Assembly (NCBI GenBank): GCA_037140715.1
Contig: JBAXDX010000019.1
Location: forward strand, 1 to 38,970
Source: JAUZPB01 sp037140715
Lineage (GTDB): Bacteria; Bacteroidota; Ignavibacteria; Ignavibacteriales; SURF-24
Reading direction: 5' to 3'
DNA length: 38,970 nucleotides
Shown: positions 1-8,088 of the stretch, in pieces
How the letters are laid out: each line of letters starts with the position of its first letter
How positions within the stretch are numbered: the first letter of the stretch is position 1
Made by a program: the position numbers and the translations under genes
Notes under the pieces: generated by a model
What the model was told of the DNA's origin: nothing
Seen by the model: only the letters and a program-made list of their open reading frames with translations
The model's database searches: none

Positions 1-107
1 GGCACGACATTGTGGCTTCGCGGCCGGGTGTTATTGCTTTGTGGCACGACATTGTGGCTTCGCGGCCGGGTGTTATTGCTTTGCGGCACGATATTGTGGT
101 TTTGTGG
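1..107. repeat. 42-bp tandem repeat array (left-truncated)
   Basis: Two units of 42 bp (1-42 and 43-84) differ only in their last base. A third, partial unit runs from 85 to about 107. Each 42-mer splits into two related 21-bp halves, which match at 12 of 21 positions by eye. The third unit differs from the first half-unit by four changes, all C to T. The array is cut by the window edge, so its full length is unknown. The plus strand is open through it (a WLRGRVLLLCGT repeat), but there is no start context and I do not call a gene. The array ends about 12 bp beyond the stop codon of the neighbouring minus-strand peptidase gene. Confidence 0.9.
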
Positions 108-118
108 TAAGATAGTTA

Positions 119-949
119 TTAATAAATTGGTTGCATACCATATTTACCGCATGTGTACATCATTAAGAGAGAAGTCATATCAACAAGCGCACGGTTCTCA
201 TCCTCTTTGTAAATCACGAGGTCATAGACTTCAGCGACAAACTGCATATTTTTAAGTATCCTGTTAAGTTCCTTAACTCCGGGCGCACCATGCCAGAAGG
301 AGACTCTTTTAATAAGCATTTTACCATAGTGTTTCAGAAAGTCATTTACCGGGATAAAATTTATGTCATTTGAATTGCGGGGCCGGCAGATATAAATAAG
401 GTCATTAAAATAAGTATCCCATTTTTTGGCGAGTGGCTCGTTACGTTTGTACATAACGATGCGGGCTTTTTCCAGTGTAAAGACAGCTTTAGTTGCGACT
501 TTCGATCCGGGCTGAATAGAATAGCCGTCAAAGCTCAGGTCTTTTTCGTCCTGGTACTTCCACCTTTTAAGGAGCTTTGAAGGATTAAGAATCGCAATAA
601 CGCGTTCGAGTCCGCTGTCGACGATAATGTACTTATCGTGCTGACAGCCGAGTACGGTCAGCCAGTGTTCCCAGTTATTTACGCTAAGAATGCAGGGAAG
701 TCCTTTATCAAGCTGACCGTCAAGCAGGGCAAATGCCTTATCGGGGTCTTCAGAGTGAAAATAGTTCATTTTACAGTTAAACTTCTTTGCTGCACGGGCA
801 AGTCCGATTTCATCAGTACCGGACCACCAGTTACTACCGGCGACCTCGGCGATTTCCTTTTCATGTCTGAATATACCGAGCATCACAAGTGCATATTTTA
901 ATGCAAAAGGTCCGCAGGAATATTTATTAGGTTGTGGATAAAAGCTCAT
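119..949 (-). CDS. C39-like cysteine peptidase family protein
   Basis: This is a 276-aa protein of the papain-like C39 type. The visible catalytic set is Cys12 in the N-terminal SCGPFAL motif, His95 in EHWLTVLG and Asp111 in IVDSG. These have the order and spacing of C39 peptidases such as the processing domains of bacteriocin exporters. Here the domain stands alone: no signal peptide, membrane segment or ABC domain is visible. About 120 residues follow the catalytic core (roughly 155-276), and I do not recognise them. The gene is divergent from the ATP-grasp ligase-like gene at 1250, with about 300 bp between the starts. A cytosolic enzyme that trims or hydrolyses a peptide is an inference. 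A non-proteolytic amidase or transferase of the same fold is also possible. Confidence 0.75.
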   Translation of the reverse strand: MSFYPQPNKYSCGPFALKYALVMLGIFRHEKEIAEVAGSNWWSGTDEIGLARAAKKFNCKMNYFHSEDPDKAFALLDGQLDKGLPCILSVNNWEHWLTVLGCQHDKYIIVDSGLERVIAILNPSKLLKRWKYQDEKDLSFDGYSIQPGSKVATKAVFTLEKARIVMYKRNEPLAKKWDTYFNDLIYICRPRNSNDINFIPVNDFLKHYGKMLIKRVSFWHGAPGVKELNRILKNMQFVAEVYDLVIYKEDENRALVDMTSLLMMYTCGKYGMQPIY

Positions 950-1249
950 TTTTTCCCATTGGTTGTTAGAAGAAAAATATTATTCGGACAGGTTCTCATA
1001 GAAAAAGTAAGATTATGATGTAAGATTAAGGAAATCACGGACTATATTTCTTTTTTACTATTATGACTTATTGCCGGGGCGGACAAGCAGGAGAGGGAAA
1101 TTTGTCGTACATCCGGGGGAGCCATTTTGTTTACAGAATAATACTCACTTTTTAACGAACAGCCAACTTAAATTTAATAAAACATCTAATATTTTAGCTA
1201 AGAATGTTACTTTTTTTTATATTTACGATATAAAAATAAAGAAAAAGTA
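950..1249. other. Intergenic region between divergent genes
   Basis: This 300-bp stretch separates the start of the C39-like gene (minus) from that of the ATP-grasp gene (plus), so it should carry promoters for both. I see no convincing -35/-10 pair, hairpin or small gene. The part near the ATP-grasp start (about 1190-1245) is very AT-rich with a T-run. Confidence 0.5.
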
Positions 1250-2302
1250 ATGAAAGTAGCAATAGTGTATAACCTTTCGCAGGCTGATATTGATTATTAT
1301 AACAGCCTCACGGCTCCTAAGGACCTTGAATTTGAGCCCTACTTTGATATTGACGATACGAATCCTGCAGACGGATATGAATCAATTCGGCGTGCGCTCG
1401 AAAAAGCCGGCTGTGAAGCCTACTGTCTGAATCTTTTTGATGACTATAACGCCTTTTTCGCGGATTATAAGGTCAATGCTCCTGATGTTATTTTTAACAT
1501 GGTTGAGATTTACAAAGATAAAGCATCACTTGAGATGAGCTTTGCAAGTCTGCTTGAGATGATGGATGTTCCATATACCGGAGCGCCTCCATCGGTGTTA
1601 GGGGTTTGTCAGCGTAAGATTCTTACAAAAGGTATTCTATCAGCTCTCGGTGTCAGAACGCCGGAGTTTCAGGTAGTCGGGGATACGGAAGAACCTGATG
1701 AGCTTCTTCAGATAAGTTATCCGATAATAGTAAAGCCATCGATGGAAGATGCAAGTCTTGGGATTGAAGATGAATCGATTGTTTATGATTATGCTACTTT
1801 AGTGAAGAGAGTAAGTTACATTCAGGAGCGGTTTAAGCAGAATGTACTGCTTGAAGAATACATAGACGGACGGGAACTTAATGTCGCTGTTATCGGAGAC
1901 AGGGATCTCTGCGCTCTTCCGATTAGTGAAATTGATTTTATACTTATGCCGAAGTACTTAAAAAAGATAGTGAGCTATCAGTCAAAATGGGATCCTGCGC
2001 ATGAATCATATCATCTGGCGCGTCCTGTCTGCCCCGCAGATCTGCCGGACGAAGTAGAATACGCCGCAAAAGAACTTGCCGTGAAAGCCTGCCGTGCTTT
2101 AGGCTGCCGTGATTATGCGAGAGTAGATATGAGACTTAATGATAAAAACGAATTGTTTGTTCTGGAGGTAAATCCTAATCCCGACCTTACCGAATATACA
2201 GGATTTATGCGTTCATCAGGAGTTGCGGGATATTCTTTCGCGCGCACATTAAAAAAAATCGTTGGATTTGCATGGGCAAGAAGAATGTATCCACAGGTAT
2301 GA
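1250..2302 (+). CDS. ATP-grasp ligase, D-Ala-D-Ala-ligase-like
   Basis: This 350-aa protein has the layout of D-alanine:D-alanine ligase-type ATP-grasp enzymes. An N-terminal Rossmann-like part (MKVAIVYN to about residue 100) leads to YTGAPPSVLGVCQRK near residue 105-120. ATP-binding strands IIVKPSMEDASLGI (about 163-176) and LLEEYIDGRELNVAV follow. Mg-binding residues lie in ARVDMRLN and VLEVNPNPDLT near 290-315. Such enzymes join a carboxylate to an amine via an acyl phosphate. Divergence from the usual Ddl sequence and isolation from cell-wall genes suggest a specialised peptide or amino-acid ligase, but that is inference. It is divergent from the C39-like peptidase gene. The start is the ATG just after an AAAGAAAAAG stretch, and the ribosome binding site is weak. 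Confidence 0.8.
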   Translation: MKVAIVYNLSQADIDYYNSLTAPKDLEFEPYFDIDDTNPADGYESIRRALEKAGCEAYCLNLFDDYNAFFADYKVNAPDVIFNMVEIYKDKASLEMSFASLLEMMDVPYTGAPPSVLGVCQRKILTKGILSALGVRTPEFQVVGDTEEPDELLQISYPIIVKPSMEDASLGIEDESIVYDYATLVKRVSYIQERFKQNVLLEEYIDGRELNVAVIGDRDLCALPISEIDFILMPKYLKKIVSYQSKWDPAHESYHLARPVCPADLPDEVEYAAKELAVKACRALGCRDYARVDMRLNDKNELFVLEVNPNPDLTEYTGFMRSSGVAGYSFARTLKKIVGFAWARRMYPQV

Positions 2303-2379
2303 TCTGCCTTGCGCGGTTTTGCTAAAAACAGACATTTAATGAAATTCGTGATTCAGTCTCCAGACATTTCGGAACAAGA

Positions 2380-2417
2380 GAAAGGCAGTCCGGCGTAAAG
2401 GCGGACTGCCCTTTTCT
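2380..2417. terminator. Bidirectional intrinsic terminator
   Basis: A perfect 9-bp stem GGCAGTCCG (2384-2392) / CGGACTGCC (2402-2410) has a 9-nt loop. It is flanked by GAGAAA on one side and CTTTTCT on the other. It lies between the convergent ATP-grasp (plus) and TonB receptor (minus) genes and can serve both. Confidence 0.8.
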
Positions 2418-2426
2418 TACGAGGAA

Positions 2427-4379
2427 TTAATAAGTAAGTTTTATACCAAAATAAGCTGATCTTTTTGGTGTGCCGTAATAGAGAACCTCCTCATAATCTT
2501 CATTTAGCAAATTATCTATTTTAGCAAAAACATTTAACCAGACGGCTACGTTATAAGATGCTGCAAGATTAATTAAAGTATAAGGAAGCAGTTCCACTCT
2601 TGAAGCAGGATAAGCAGAAAAATCCTTGTCAATCCGCCTGCCGACATTAATAACTTCGAGATTTAAGTCAGCGTTTTCATCCGGTGTATAATTTATGTTT
2701 AGTGCCAGTTTGTTCCCGGGTCTGCGGATTAGTTCCATGCCACTTTCCGGCTGGTCGTCTGAGTTATCCCTGCTTTCAGTATAAGTATAATTAGCTTTTA
2801 CAGAGAAATTATAAACCGGTACAGGTGTCAGCAGAGTTACTTCGATTCCTCGGGTACCGGCTTTGTCGATATTTATTGTTTTATAGTTTTTATCGAAACC
2901 GATCAGGTCAGTAAACATATTGCTGAACCAGCTTACGCCAAGGACAATATTTGGATTAAACATATACTGTTCAATTCCGAAATCCCAGCCTTTGCTTTTT
3001 TCAGGTTTAAGATCAGGGTTCCCATAGACCGGGTCAAAAAGATAGTAAAGCGCCGGGGACTTAAACGCGTTTCCGTAGGAAGCCTTAATCTTTGTAACAT
3101 ATTCCCATTTGATAAGAACAGCCGGAGCGAAACGGGCAGTAACTGCCGGTCCAAATTTATTGTGGTTATCATATCTAAGACCGGCTGTTCCATAAAAGAA
3201 ATTATATATACCTGAAACCTGATCCTGAATATACAGTCCTGTAGTATTTGCGGTATGATCAGGAAAATAACTTACGTAAGTCCCGTATAATCCATCAGAC
3301 AAGTAATAAGTTGTTGCTTTTTCAACAGTTTTCTCTGCGCCAAACGATAAAGTATTTTTGGGGTTTAAGAGAATATTATTCTGCCAGTCAAGTTTATACT
3401 TAGTGCCGTCAAAGTCTGCCCTGGATGAATAAACATGGAGGGCGTCCGGATCATCTGTTGTATGATTAATATGTCTGAGTGATGAGAATCCCAGTTTTTG
3501 TTTCCACAATCCCTGGTAATTATCGTTATTCAGGGTTGCCATAAAGACAGATTCCTCAGTATTAGAAGTAAAATTGGGATCATCGCCTGTCATCTCATTC
3601 TGGTCGAGGCCGGCTTTAGCTTTGAAGTAGTTGTAACTGACAGTCAGGTCAAGTCCGGGTGTTATATTTAATCCTATATGGCTTAGAACAGAATTATTCT
3701 TTACTCCGTCGGGTTCTGAATTCCCATATTTTTCATTAGCCATGGAGAATCCTTTCGTATTAAAGTTTGACAAGCTAAGAGAGTAGTCAAGCTTTTTGTT
3801 GCCTCCGCTGAGGATTGCATTAGCTTTGTATGTATCGAATGAACCGGCAAATGTTGAGACAGAAAGCTTCGGGTATCCCCCGCCATGCTTTGTGAATATG
3901 CTGATTACACCAGCCATTGCGGATGAACCGTAAAGCGTACTTTGCGGGCCTCTTAATATTTCAATCCGTTCGATATTATCCGTCTGAAGATTAGTAAAAT
4001 CGAATGCGTTGTTAAGAGAACCCGGGTCGTTCATTGCAACGCCATCGAGGAAGACGAGAGTATGTCCGGGGTTCGCGCCTCTTACAAAAACTGTAGCTAA
4101 AGCACCGGGTCCACCCTGCCTTACAACGCTCACGCCAGGCGTTTCACGGAGCAGATCGACAAGCGAGTTTTTACCGCTGTTCTGTATTTCTTTTTCGGTC
4201 AGCACCGTTACAGAACTTGCGACTTCAATTTCCGGAGTTGCCAGTTTATTTGCTGTAATGACCACACCGGAGAGATTGTAAGTTGTGAGCGAATCGTTTG
4301 GGTCAGTATGGTACGGCTGTGCCAGTAAGACTATCGGTAGCAGCGGGATAATTAATAAGTAAGAAATTGATTTGAACAT
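2427..4379 (-). CDS. TonB-dependent outer-membrane receptor, BtuB-like
   Basis: This 650-aa TonB-dependent receptor probably imports cobalamin or a related corrinoid across the outer membrane. I start it at the ATG at 4379 because it begins a clean signal peptide (MFKSISYLL... ending LLAQ) and has AAGGAG about 7 nt upstream. An in-frame start at 4505 would add 42 residues of non-protein-like leader sequence. A plug domain follows the signal peptide (SVTVLTEKEIQ, LRETPGVSVV, FVRGANPGHTLVFLDGV, ERIEILRGPQSTLYGS), then a beta-barrel that ends in an aromatic-rich strand (AYFGIKLTY). The cobalamin riboswitch immediately upstream is the main reason for the BtuB assignment. No TonB, ABC transporter or cobalamin-salvage gene is adjacent in this window. 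Confidence 0.88.
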   Translation of the reverse strand: MFKSISYLLIIPLLPIVLLAQPYHTDPNDSLTTYNLSGVVITANKLATPEIEVASSVTVLTEKEIQNSGKNSLVDLLRETPGVSVVRQGGPGALATVFVRGANPGHTLVFLDGVAMNDPGSLNNAFDFTNLQTDNIERIEILRGPQSTLYGSSAMAGVISIFTKHGGGYPKLSVSTFAGSFDTYKANAILSGGNKKLDYSLSLSNFNTKGFSMANEKYGNSEPDGVKNNSVLSHIGLNITPGLDLTVSYNYFKAKAGLDQNEMTGDDPNFTSNTEESVFMATLNNDNYQGLWKQKLGFSSLRHINHTTDDPDALHVYSSRADFDGTKYKLDWQNNILLNPKNTLSFGAEKTVEKATTYYLSDGLYGTYVSYFPDHTANTTGLYIQDQVSGIYNFFYGTAGLRYDNHNKFGPAVTARFAPAVLIKWEYVTKIKASYGNAFKSPALYYLFDPVYGNPDLKPEKSKGWDFGIEQYMFNPNIVLGVSWFSNMFTDLIGFDKNYKTINIDKAGTRGIEVTLLTPVPVYNFSVKANYTYTESRDNSDDQPESGMELIRRPGNKLALNINYTPDENADLNLEVINVGRRIDKDFSAYPASRVELLPYTLINLAASYNVAVWLNVFAKIDNLLNEDYEEVLYYGTPKRSAYFGIKLTY

Positions 4380-4527
4380 AGAAGTTACTCCTTTTATAAA
4401 TAAACCGGTAAAAGTTGTAACCTTACGTGGAAAGAGAAAAACAGAAAAGCGCCAGCAATAGTAATAAGAGAGCGTAACGCTTCCTGAATATCTCACCTCA
4501 CCCACGAAGGCAGATTAATGGAATTGT

Positions 4528-4678
4528 TCACGGCAGGTCTCCTGACTTAAAGACAGCATTAAACGCCTTCCCGTTTTGCAGTGGCTGAAATGTTTAATGC
4601 TATTGTCTTTTTACAGTTGCGGGGCAGTACCGGAATTACACCGATTTCCCTATTCTTCCTTATTAAAGGACACCGTAA
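4528..4678 (-). promoter_or_regulatory. Cobalamin (B12) riboswitch
   Basis: Read on the minus strand, this leader shows the conserved blocks of the AdoCbl/cobalamin riboswitch in order. They are GGTGTCC near 4675, AATAGGGAAATCGGTG, the core ACTGCCCCGCAACTGTAA, CCACTG, CGGGAAGGCG, and near 4535 the 3' block GTCAGGAGACCTGCCG. It lies about 150 nt upstream of the receptor ATG at 4379. Between aptamer and start, the GCGTTACGC stretch near 4474-4482 and AAGGAG near the ATG could form the switching part. I cannot tell from sequence whether control is by termination or by ribosome occlusion. The expected effect is repression of the receptor when cobalamin is abundant. Confidence 0.95.
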
Positions 4679-4764
4679 ATTTTTATTTAAGAACTACTGA
4701 AATTTAAGAAATAATAAGTATATGTCCAATAACGGACGACAGATTTCCATCTTAATTATAATCG

Positions 4765-4848
4765 TAATTATAATCTTAATCATACTCGTTTTTCCTGAAG
4801 CGGGTAAGAGCAGGATTAAGATTATGAGTATGATTAAGATTATGATTG
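4765..4848. repeat. Long AT-rich inverted repeat
   Basis: TAATCTTAATCATACTC (4771-4787) is perfectly complementary to 4826-4842. Pairing extends outward to about 23 bp (4765-4787 with 4826-4848) if two G-T pairs are allowed. The 38-nt loop contains another partial copy of the motif (GATTAAGATTATGA at about 4814-4827). It lies between the end of the helicase gene and the promoter side of the B12 riboswitch. The small ORFs on both strands here are by-products of the repeat and I do not call them. Confidence 0.75.
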
Positions 4849-4942
4849 AGAGAAGCACAGAGTTTATACCCATTTTTATTTTGTTGGTTTTGGAGTGTAA
4901 AAGAGGGATTCGGTATGTTTCTGAGTGAAGAATAATAATTAA

Positions 4943-4972
4943 CGCGGGAAACAGGCAGACCTGTTCCCCGCG
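4943..4972 (-). terminator. Terminator of the DEAD-box helicase gene
   Basis: CGCGGGAAACAGG (4943-4955) pairs with CCTGTTCCCCGCG (4960-4972) with one mismatch and a 4-nt loop. It lies about 10 nt beyond the helicase stop codon. On the minus strand it is followed by TTAATTATTATT, a moderate U-rich tail. Confidence 0.75.
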
Positions 4973-4981
4973 CAATATCAA

Positions 4982-6640
4982 CTATTTATCTTTAGCTACT
5001 TCGATGCTGATCTTCTTGCCTCTGATTTGGTTATCCTGCATAACCCTGATAATTTCATCGGCGTATTTTTCAGGAATATTGACGAATGTGAATTTATCAT
5101 ACATATCAATTTCGCCAATTATTTTACCAGGGAGACCGGTTTCGCCGGCAATAGCGCCAAGTATATCGCCTGGTCTGACATTATCTTTTTTCCCCACATT
5201 AAGGAATAACCTTACCTGCTTTAGATCTGAAACATCGCCGCGGCTGCTTCTGTCGCGTCCGCGTGAGCCTTCCCTGTCCTTCCCGCGACTTCTTTCTCTT
5301 TCCCCTGATGAATCGAATCCTGAGATGTCATTGTTATCTGAAGAAAGCTTTTCGTTATCAAGGTTCATCTTGATAAGAGCTGCGGCTACATCGAGCGAAG
5401 TACAGTCTTCGTCAATAAGTTTTTCAACAAAATGGGCGTATCTGTTAAGCTTGCCGTCTTCAATCGTTTTCTTGACAGATTCAAGGAATGTATTAATCTT
5501 TACTTCCTCAACATCATCAAACGAAGGTATCGGGTTAAGTTTTATTTTTGTTTTAATATACTTTTGAATATCGCGCAGTTTGAACATTTCCCTGCCGGTT
5601 ACAAAAGTAAAAGCTTTGCCTTTCTTGCCAGCGCGGCCGGTTCTGCCGATACGGTGGACGTAGTATTCCTCATCCTGAGGCATATCGAAGTTAAATACCG
5701 CCTCTACATTTTCAACATCAAGTCCGCGTGCGGCAACATCGGTTGCGACGAGGATTTCTATAACGCCCTTCCTGAAACGTCCCATCACCTTTTCTCTTGC
5801 AGCCTGTTTCATATCGCCATGCAGGCCGTCAACTGAATATCCGCGTGCCTGGAGATGTTCAACCAGATCATCCACGCCCTTTTTTGTATTGCTGAAGACA
5901 AGAACGAGCTTCAGGTTATACATATCCACGATGCGGGTGAGCGCTTCGAGTTTATTTTTTTCCTTTACCTCGAAATAAATCTGTTCAGTACCTGCTACGG
6001 TCAGGACTTCGTGTACCACTTTAATATTTTGTGGAGTTTTCTGATACTTTTTCGTCATTTCCAGTATTGCACTGGGCATTGTGGCAGAGAACATAACCGT
6101 CTGACGCTGTTTTGGAGTAGTCTTAAGTATCAGTTCAATATCATCCCTGAAACCCATATCGAGCATTTCATCAGCTTCATCAAGCACGACCATTTTTATC
6201 TTTTTAAGGTCAATCGTACCGCGTTCCATGTGGTCCATTATACGTCCGGGTGTACCAATAATTATATGTGCGCCTTTTTTTAGTGCCTTCAGTTGTCTGT
6301 CAATAGGCTGACCTCCATAAACCGGAAGGAAGTGGACATCGCGTTTATATTTTGCAAGTTTATTCATTTCCTCAGCGACCTGAATTGCAAGCTCTCTTGT
6401 CGGACACAGGATGATTACCTGTGGGCTTTTATCCGATGCGTCCAGCAATTCAATTGCAGGGATGCCGAATGCGGCTGTCTTTCCTGTACCTGTCTGTGCC
6501 TGACCTATAACATCATGCCCTTCAAGCAATACAGGAATAGCTTCAGACTGAATTGGCGTAGCTTCCTCAAAACCCATATCCGCCACGGCTTTTTGAATTT
6601 CTTTTGAAAGCATTAATTCGTCAAATCTCAATTTTTTCAT
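4982..6640 (-). CDS. deaD: DEAD-box RNA helicase, DeaD/CsdA type
   Basis: This 552-aa ATP-dependent RNA helicase carries all hallmark motifs: the Q-motif region (FEEATPIQ, about 24-31), Walker A AQTGTGKT (48-55), PTRELA (80-85), DEAD (154-157), SAT (185-187), ARGLD (304-308) and HRIGRTGRAG (329-338). A charged Arg/Ser/Gly linker (446-468) leads to a C-terminal DbpA/CsdA-like RNA-binding domain (474-550, including RLFLNVGKKD and PGKIIGEIDM). That domain separates DeaD/CsdA/DbpA proteins from RhlE types. The expected role is ribosome assembly and unwinding of structured mRNA, often cold-induced in other bacteria. Regulation is not visible here. The gene appears monocistronic with its own terminator. 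Confidence 0.93.
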   Translation of the reverse strand: MKKLRFDELMLSKEIQKAVADMGFEEATPIQSEAIPVLLEGHDVIGQAQTGTGKTAAFGIPAIELLDASDKSPQVIILCPTRELAIQVAEEMNKLAKYKRDVHFLPVYGGQPIDRQLKALKKGAHIIIGTPGRIMDHMERGTIDLKKIKMVVLDEADEMLDMGFRDDIELILKTTPKQRQTVMFSATMPSAILEMTKKYQKTPQNIKVVHEVLTVAGTEQIYFEVKEKNKLEALTRIVDMYNLKLVLVFSNTKKGVDDLVEHLQARGYSVDGLHGDMKQAAREKVMGRFRKGVIEILVATDVAARGLDVENVEAVFNFDMPQDEEYYVHRIGRTGRAGKKGKAFTFVTGREMFKLRDIQKYIKTKIKLNPIPSFDDVEEVKINTFLESVKKTIEDGKLNRYAHFVEKLIDEDCTSLDVAAALIKMNLDNEKLSSDNNDISGFDSSGERERSRGKDREGSRGRDRSSRGDVSDLKQVRLFLNVGKKDNVRPGDILGAIAGETGLPGKIIGEIDMYDKFTFVNIPEKYADEIIRVMQDNQIRGKKISIEVAKDK

Positions 6641-6827
6641 TTAATGAGTTCCATCTTTTATAATTTATTTTCTAATTTTCATTCCTAATATACGATTATT
6701 ATTTCAATAATTGTCTTAATATCATGTCCGTACAGAAGTTGTCCGAGGTTAATATCCAACTTTGGATTGTAGTAATTTTAATGGCAGGGGAAAGCAGGCT
6801 GTATTATGAGTGAACCATATATAAATT

Positions 6828-7985
6828 TCAGATTACACCGTCTTTTGGAACATATACTTTAACCCTGTCTGCAATTCTGTTCAATTGTACCAGCTTCTGC
6901 AGTTTCATTATCAATGCCTCAGAGAGTTCCTGTCCTGTTCCGACAAGAGATAATCCGTTTTTATCAATAATATCCTGCCTGAGTACCATTCCTGCTTTCA
7001 GATTATTCATAGTTACTGCAGCAGACAGGTAATTTTTCTTCAGACTGGTTAATTCGGAAATCAGTCCAATTTCGGATTCATTCTCATATCTTGTTTCAAA
7101 GGCCGCCAATGACATAGATTTAGATGTCTGAGCTTCCATTATAGTGTGCAAGTCATTAGCATGTTTCAGAATTCTGGCAATGATTCCAACTCTTTCTTTT
7201 TTCTTCTCATCATCTATATCATTCAGATCAACATACTTATTAAACTGGTAAGAAATTGCTTCAGCAATTTCTTCGAGTCGCGGGATATTGCGAATCAGCG
7301 ATTTACCCAACTGCGGATGAGATAAGAATAACTCCTTTTCTTTTATTGTAAGCGTCTGCCCGTTAATCCTTTTTTCGAGAATCTCTGTTGGCACCGCAAT
7401 ACAACCTATCTGTGAAAGAAGCGCCGCAATTTCTATCTGCCATTGAATGTCAGGTGGCAGATTAACTGATAATCTTTGAGCAATGGTTCTTAATTTGCCT
7501 GCCTTGCTGAAAGCAACAGAGTTAGAAATGGAAAGTATATCTATTAATACTTTTATACTGCCTTTGAGTGTTTTATCAAGCAACTCTTTTTCAGAAACAA
7601 TGAGTCTGTATTGTTCTATTGAAGCATTAAGATTGCTTCTGAGTTTATCATTAGAACATGGTTTTGTCAGAAAACGAAATACATTCCCTTCATTTACCGC
7701 ATCGATAGCTAAATTTATTTCAGCGAACCCGGTCAGCATCACTCTTACCGTATTGGGTGCAATCTGTTTTACTGCTGCGAAGAACTGGTTTCCATCAATC
7801 TCAGGCATCCTGTAATCTGAAACTACAACGGCAAAGGGTTTGCCGATTTCTTCAGCTTTTTTTATTTTCTCAATGCCATCTTTTGGGCTGTTTGATGTGG
7901 TAATTAAGAAGTTTGTTCTTAAACTTCTTTCATAAGCACTCAAAATATTAATATCATCATCAACAAATAATATTTTTTGATTCAT
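6828..7985 (-). CDS. Response regulator with degenerate HD-GYP-like output domain
   Basis: This 385-aa protein has an N-terminal receiver domain (about 1-125) with a complete phosphorylation site: acidic pocket Asp9-11, phosphoacceptor Asp57 in VVSDYRMPE, the LTG Thr and the TKP Lys. The region of about 140-310 lines up with HD/HD-GYP phosphodiesterase domains. IAALLSQIGCIAVPTEIL stands where active enzymes have LLHDIGKIAIP, and LSHPQLGKSLI matches the next conserved block. The HD pair is replaced by SQ, and the HHE..GYP region reads SYQFNKYVD. The domain therefore probably lacks metal-dependent cyclic-di-GMP hydrolysis and may act as a binding or protein-interaction module, which is inference. 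A C-terminal segment (about 325-385) is not recognised. It lies 103 bp downstream of the histidine kinase gene on the same strand, its likely partner. Confidence 0.85.
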   Translation of the reverse strand: MNQKILFVDDDINILSAYERSLRTNFLITTSNSPKDGIEKIKKAEEIGKPFAVVVSDYRMPEIDGNQFFAAVKQIAPNTVRVMLTGFAEINLAIDAVNEGNVFRFLTKPCSNDKLRSNLNASIEQYRLIVSEKELLDKTLKGSIKVLIDILSISNSVAFSKAGKLRTIAQRLSVNLPPDIQWQIEIAALLSQIGCIAVPTEILEKRINGQTLTIKEKELFLSHPQLGKSLIRNIPRLEEIAEAISYQFNKYVDLNDIDDEKKKERVGIIARILKHANDLHTIMEAQTSKSMSLAAFETRYENESEIGLISELTSLKKNYLSAAVTMNNLKAGMVLRQDIIDKNGLSLVGTGQELSEALIMKLQKLVQLNRIADRVKVYVPKDGVI

Positions 7986-8088
7986 AATCCTTTTCCCTGT
8001 TGAAATTTATACATGCCGGATTAACACGCTGTCTGTTTATAGCGCGTCTGTTCTTGATATTTTCCTGCCAGTCAGGATTTGATTCTAC

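Noticed and set aside
4380..4505. N-terminal 42-residue extension of the TonB receptor
   Set aside because: Would place the signal peptide internally; the ATG at 4379 has AAGGAG and a clean signal peptide.
4694..4981. 95-aa minus and 68-aa plus ORFs between the helicase and the receptor genes
   Set aside because: Both are mostly low-complexity Ile/Lys or Ile/Met translations of the AT-rich inverted repeat, without a start context.
5004..5567. 187-aa plus-strand ORF and others opposite the helicase
   Set aside because: Antisense shadows of a clearly coding gene.
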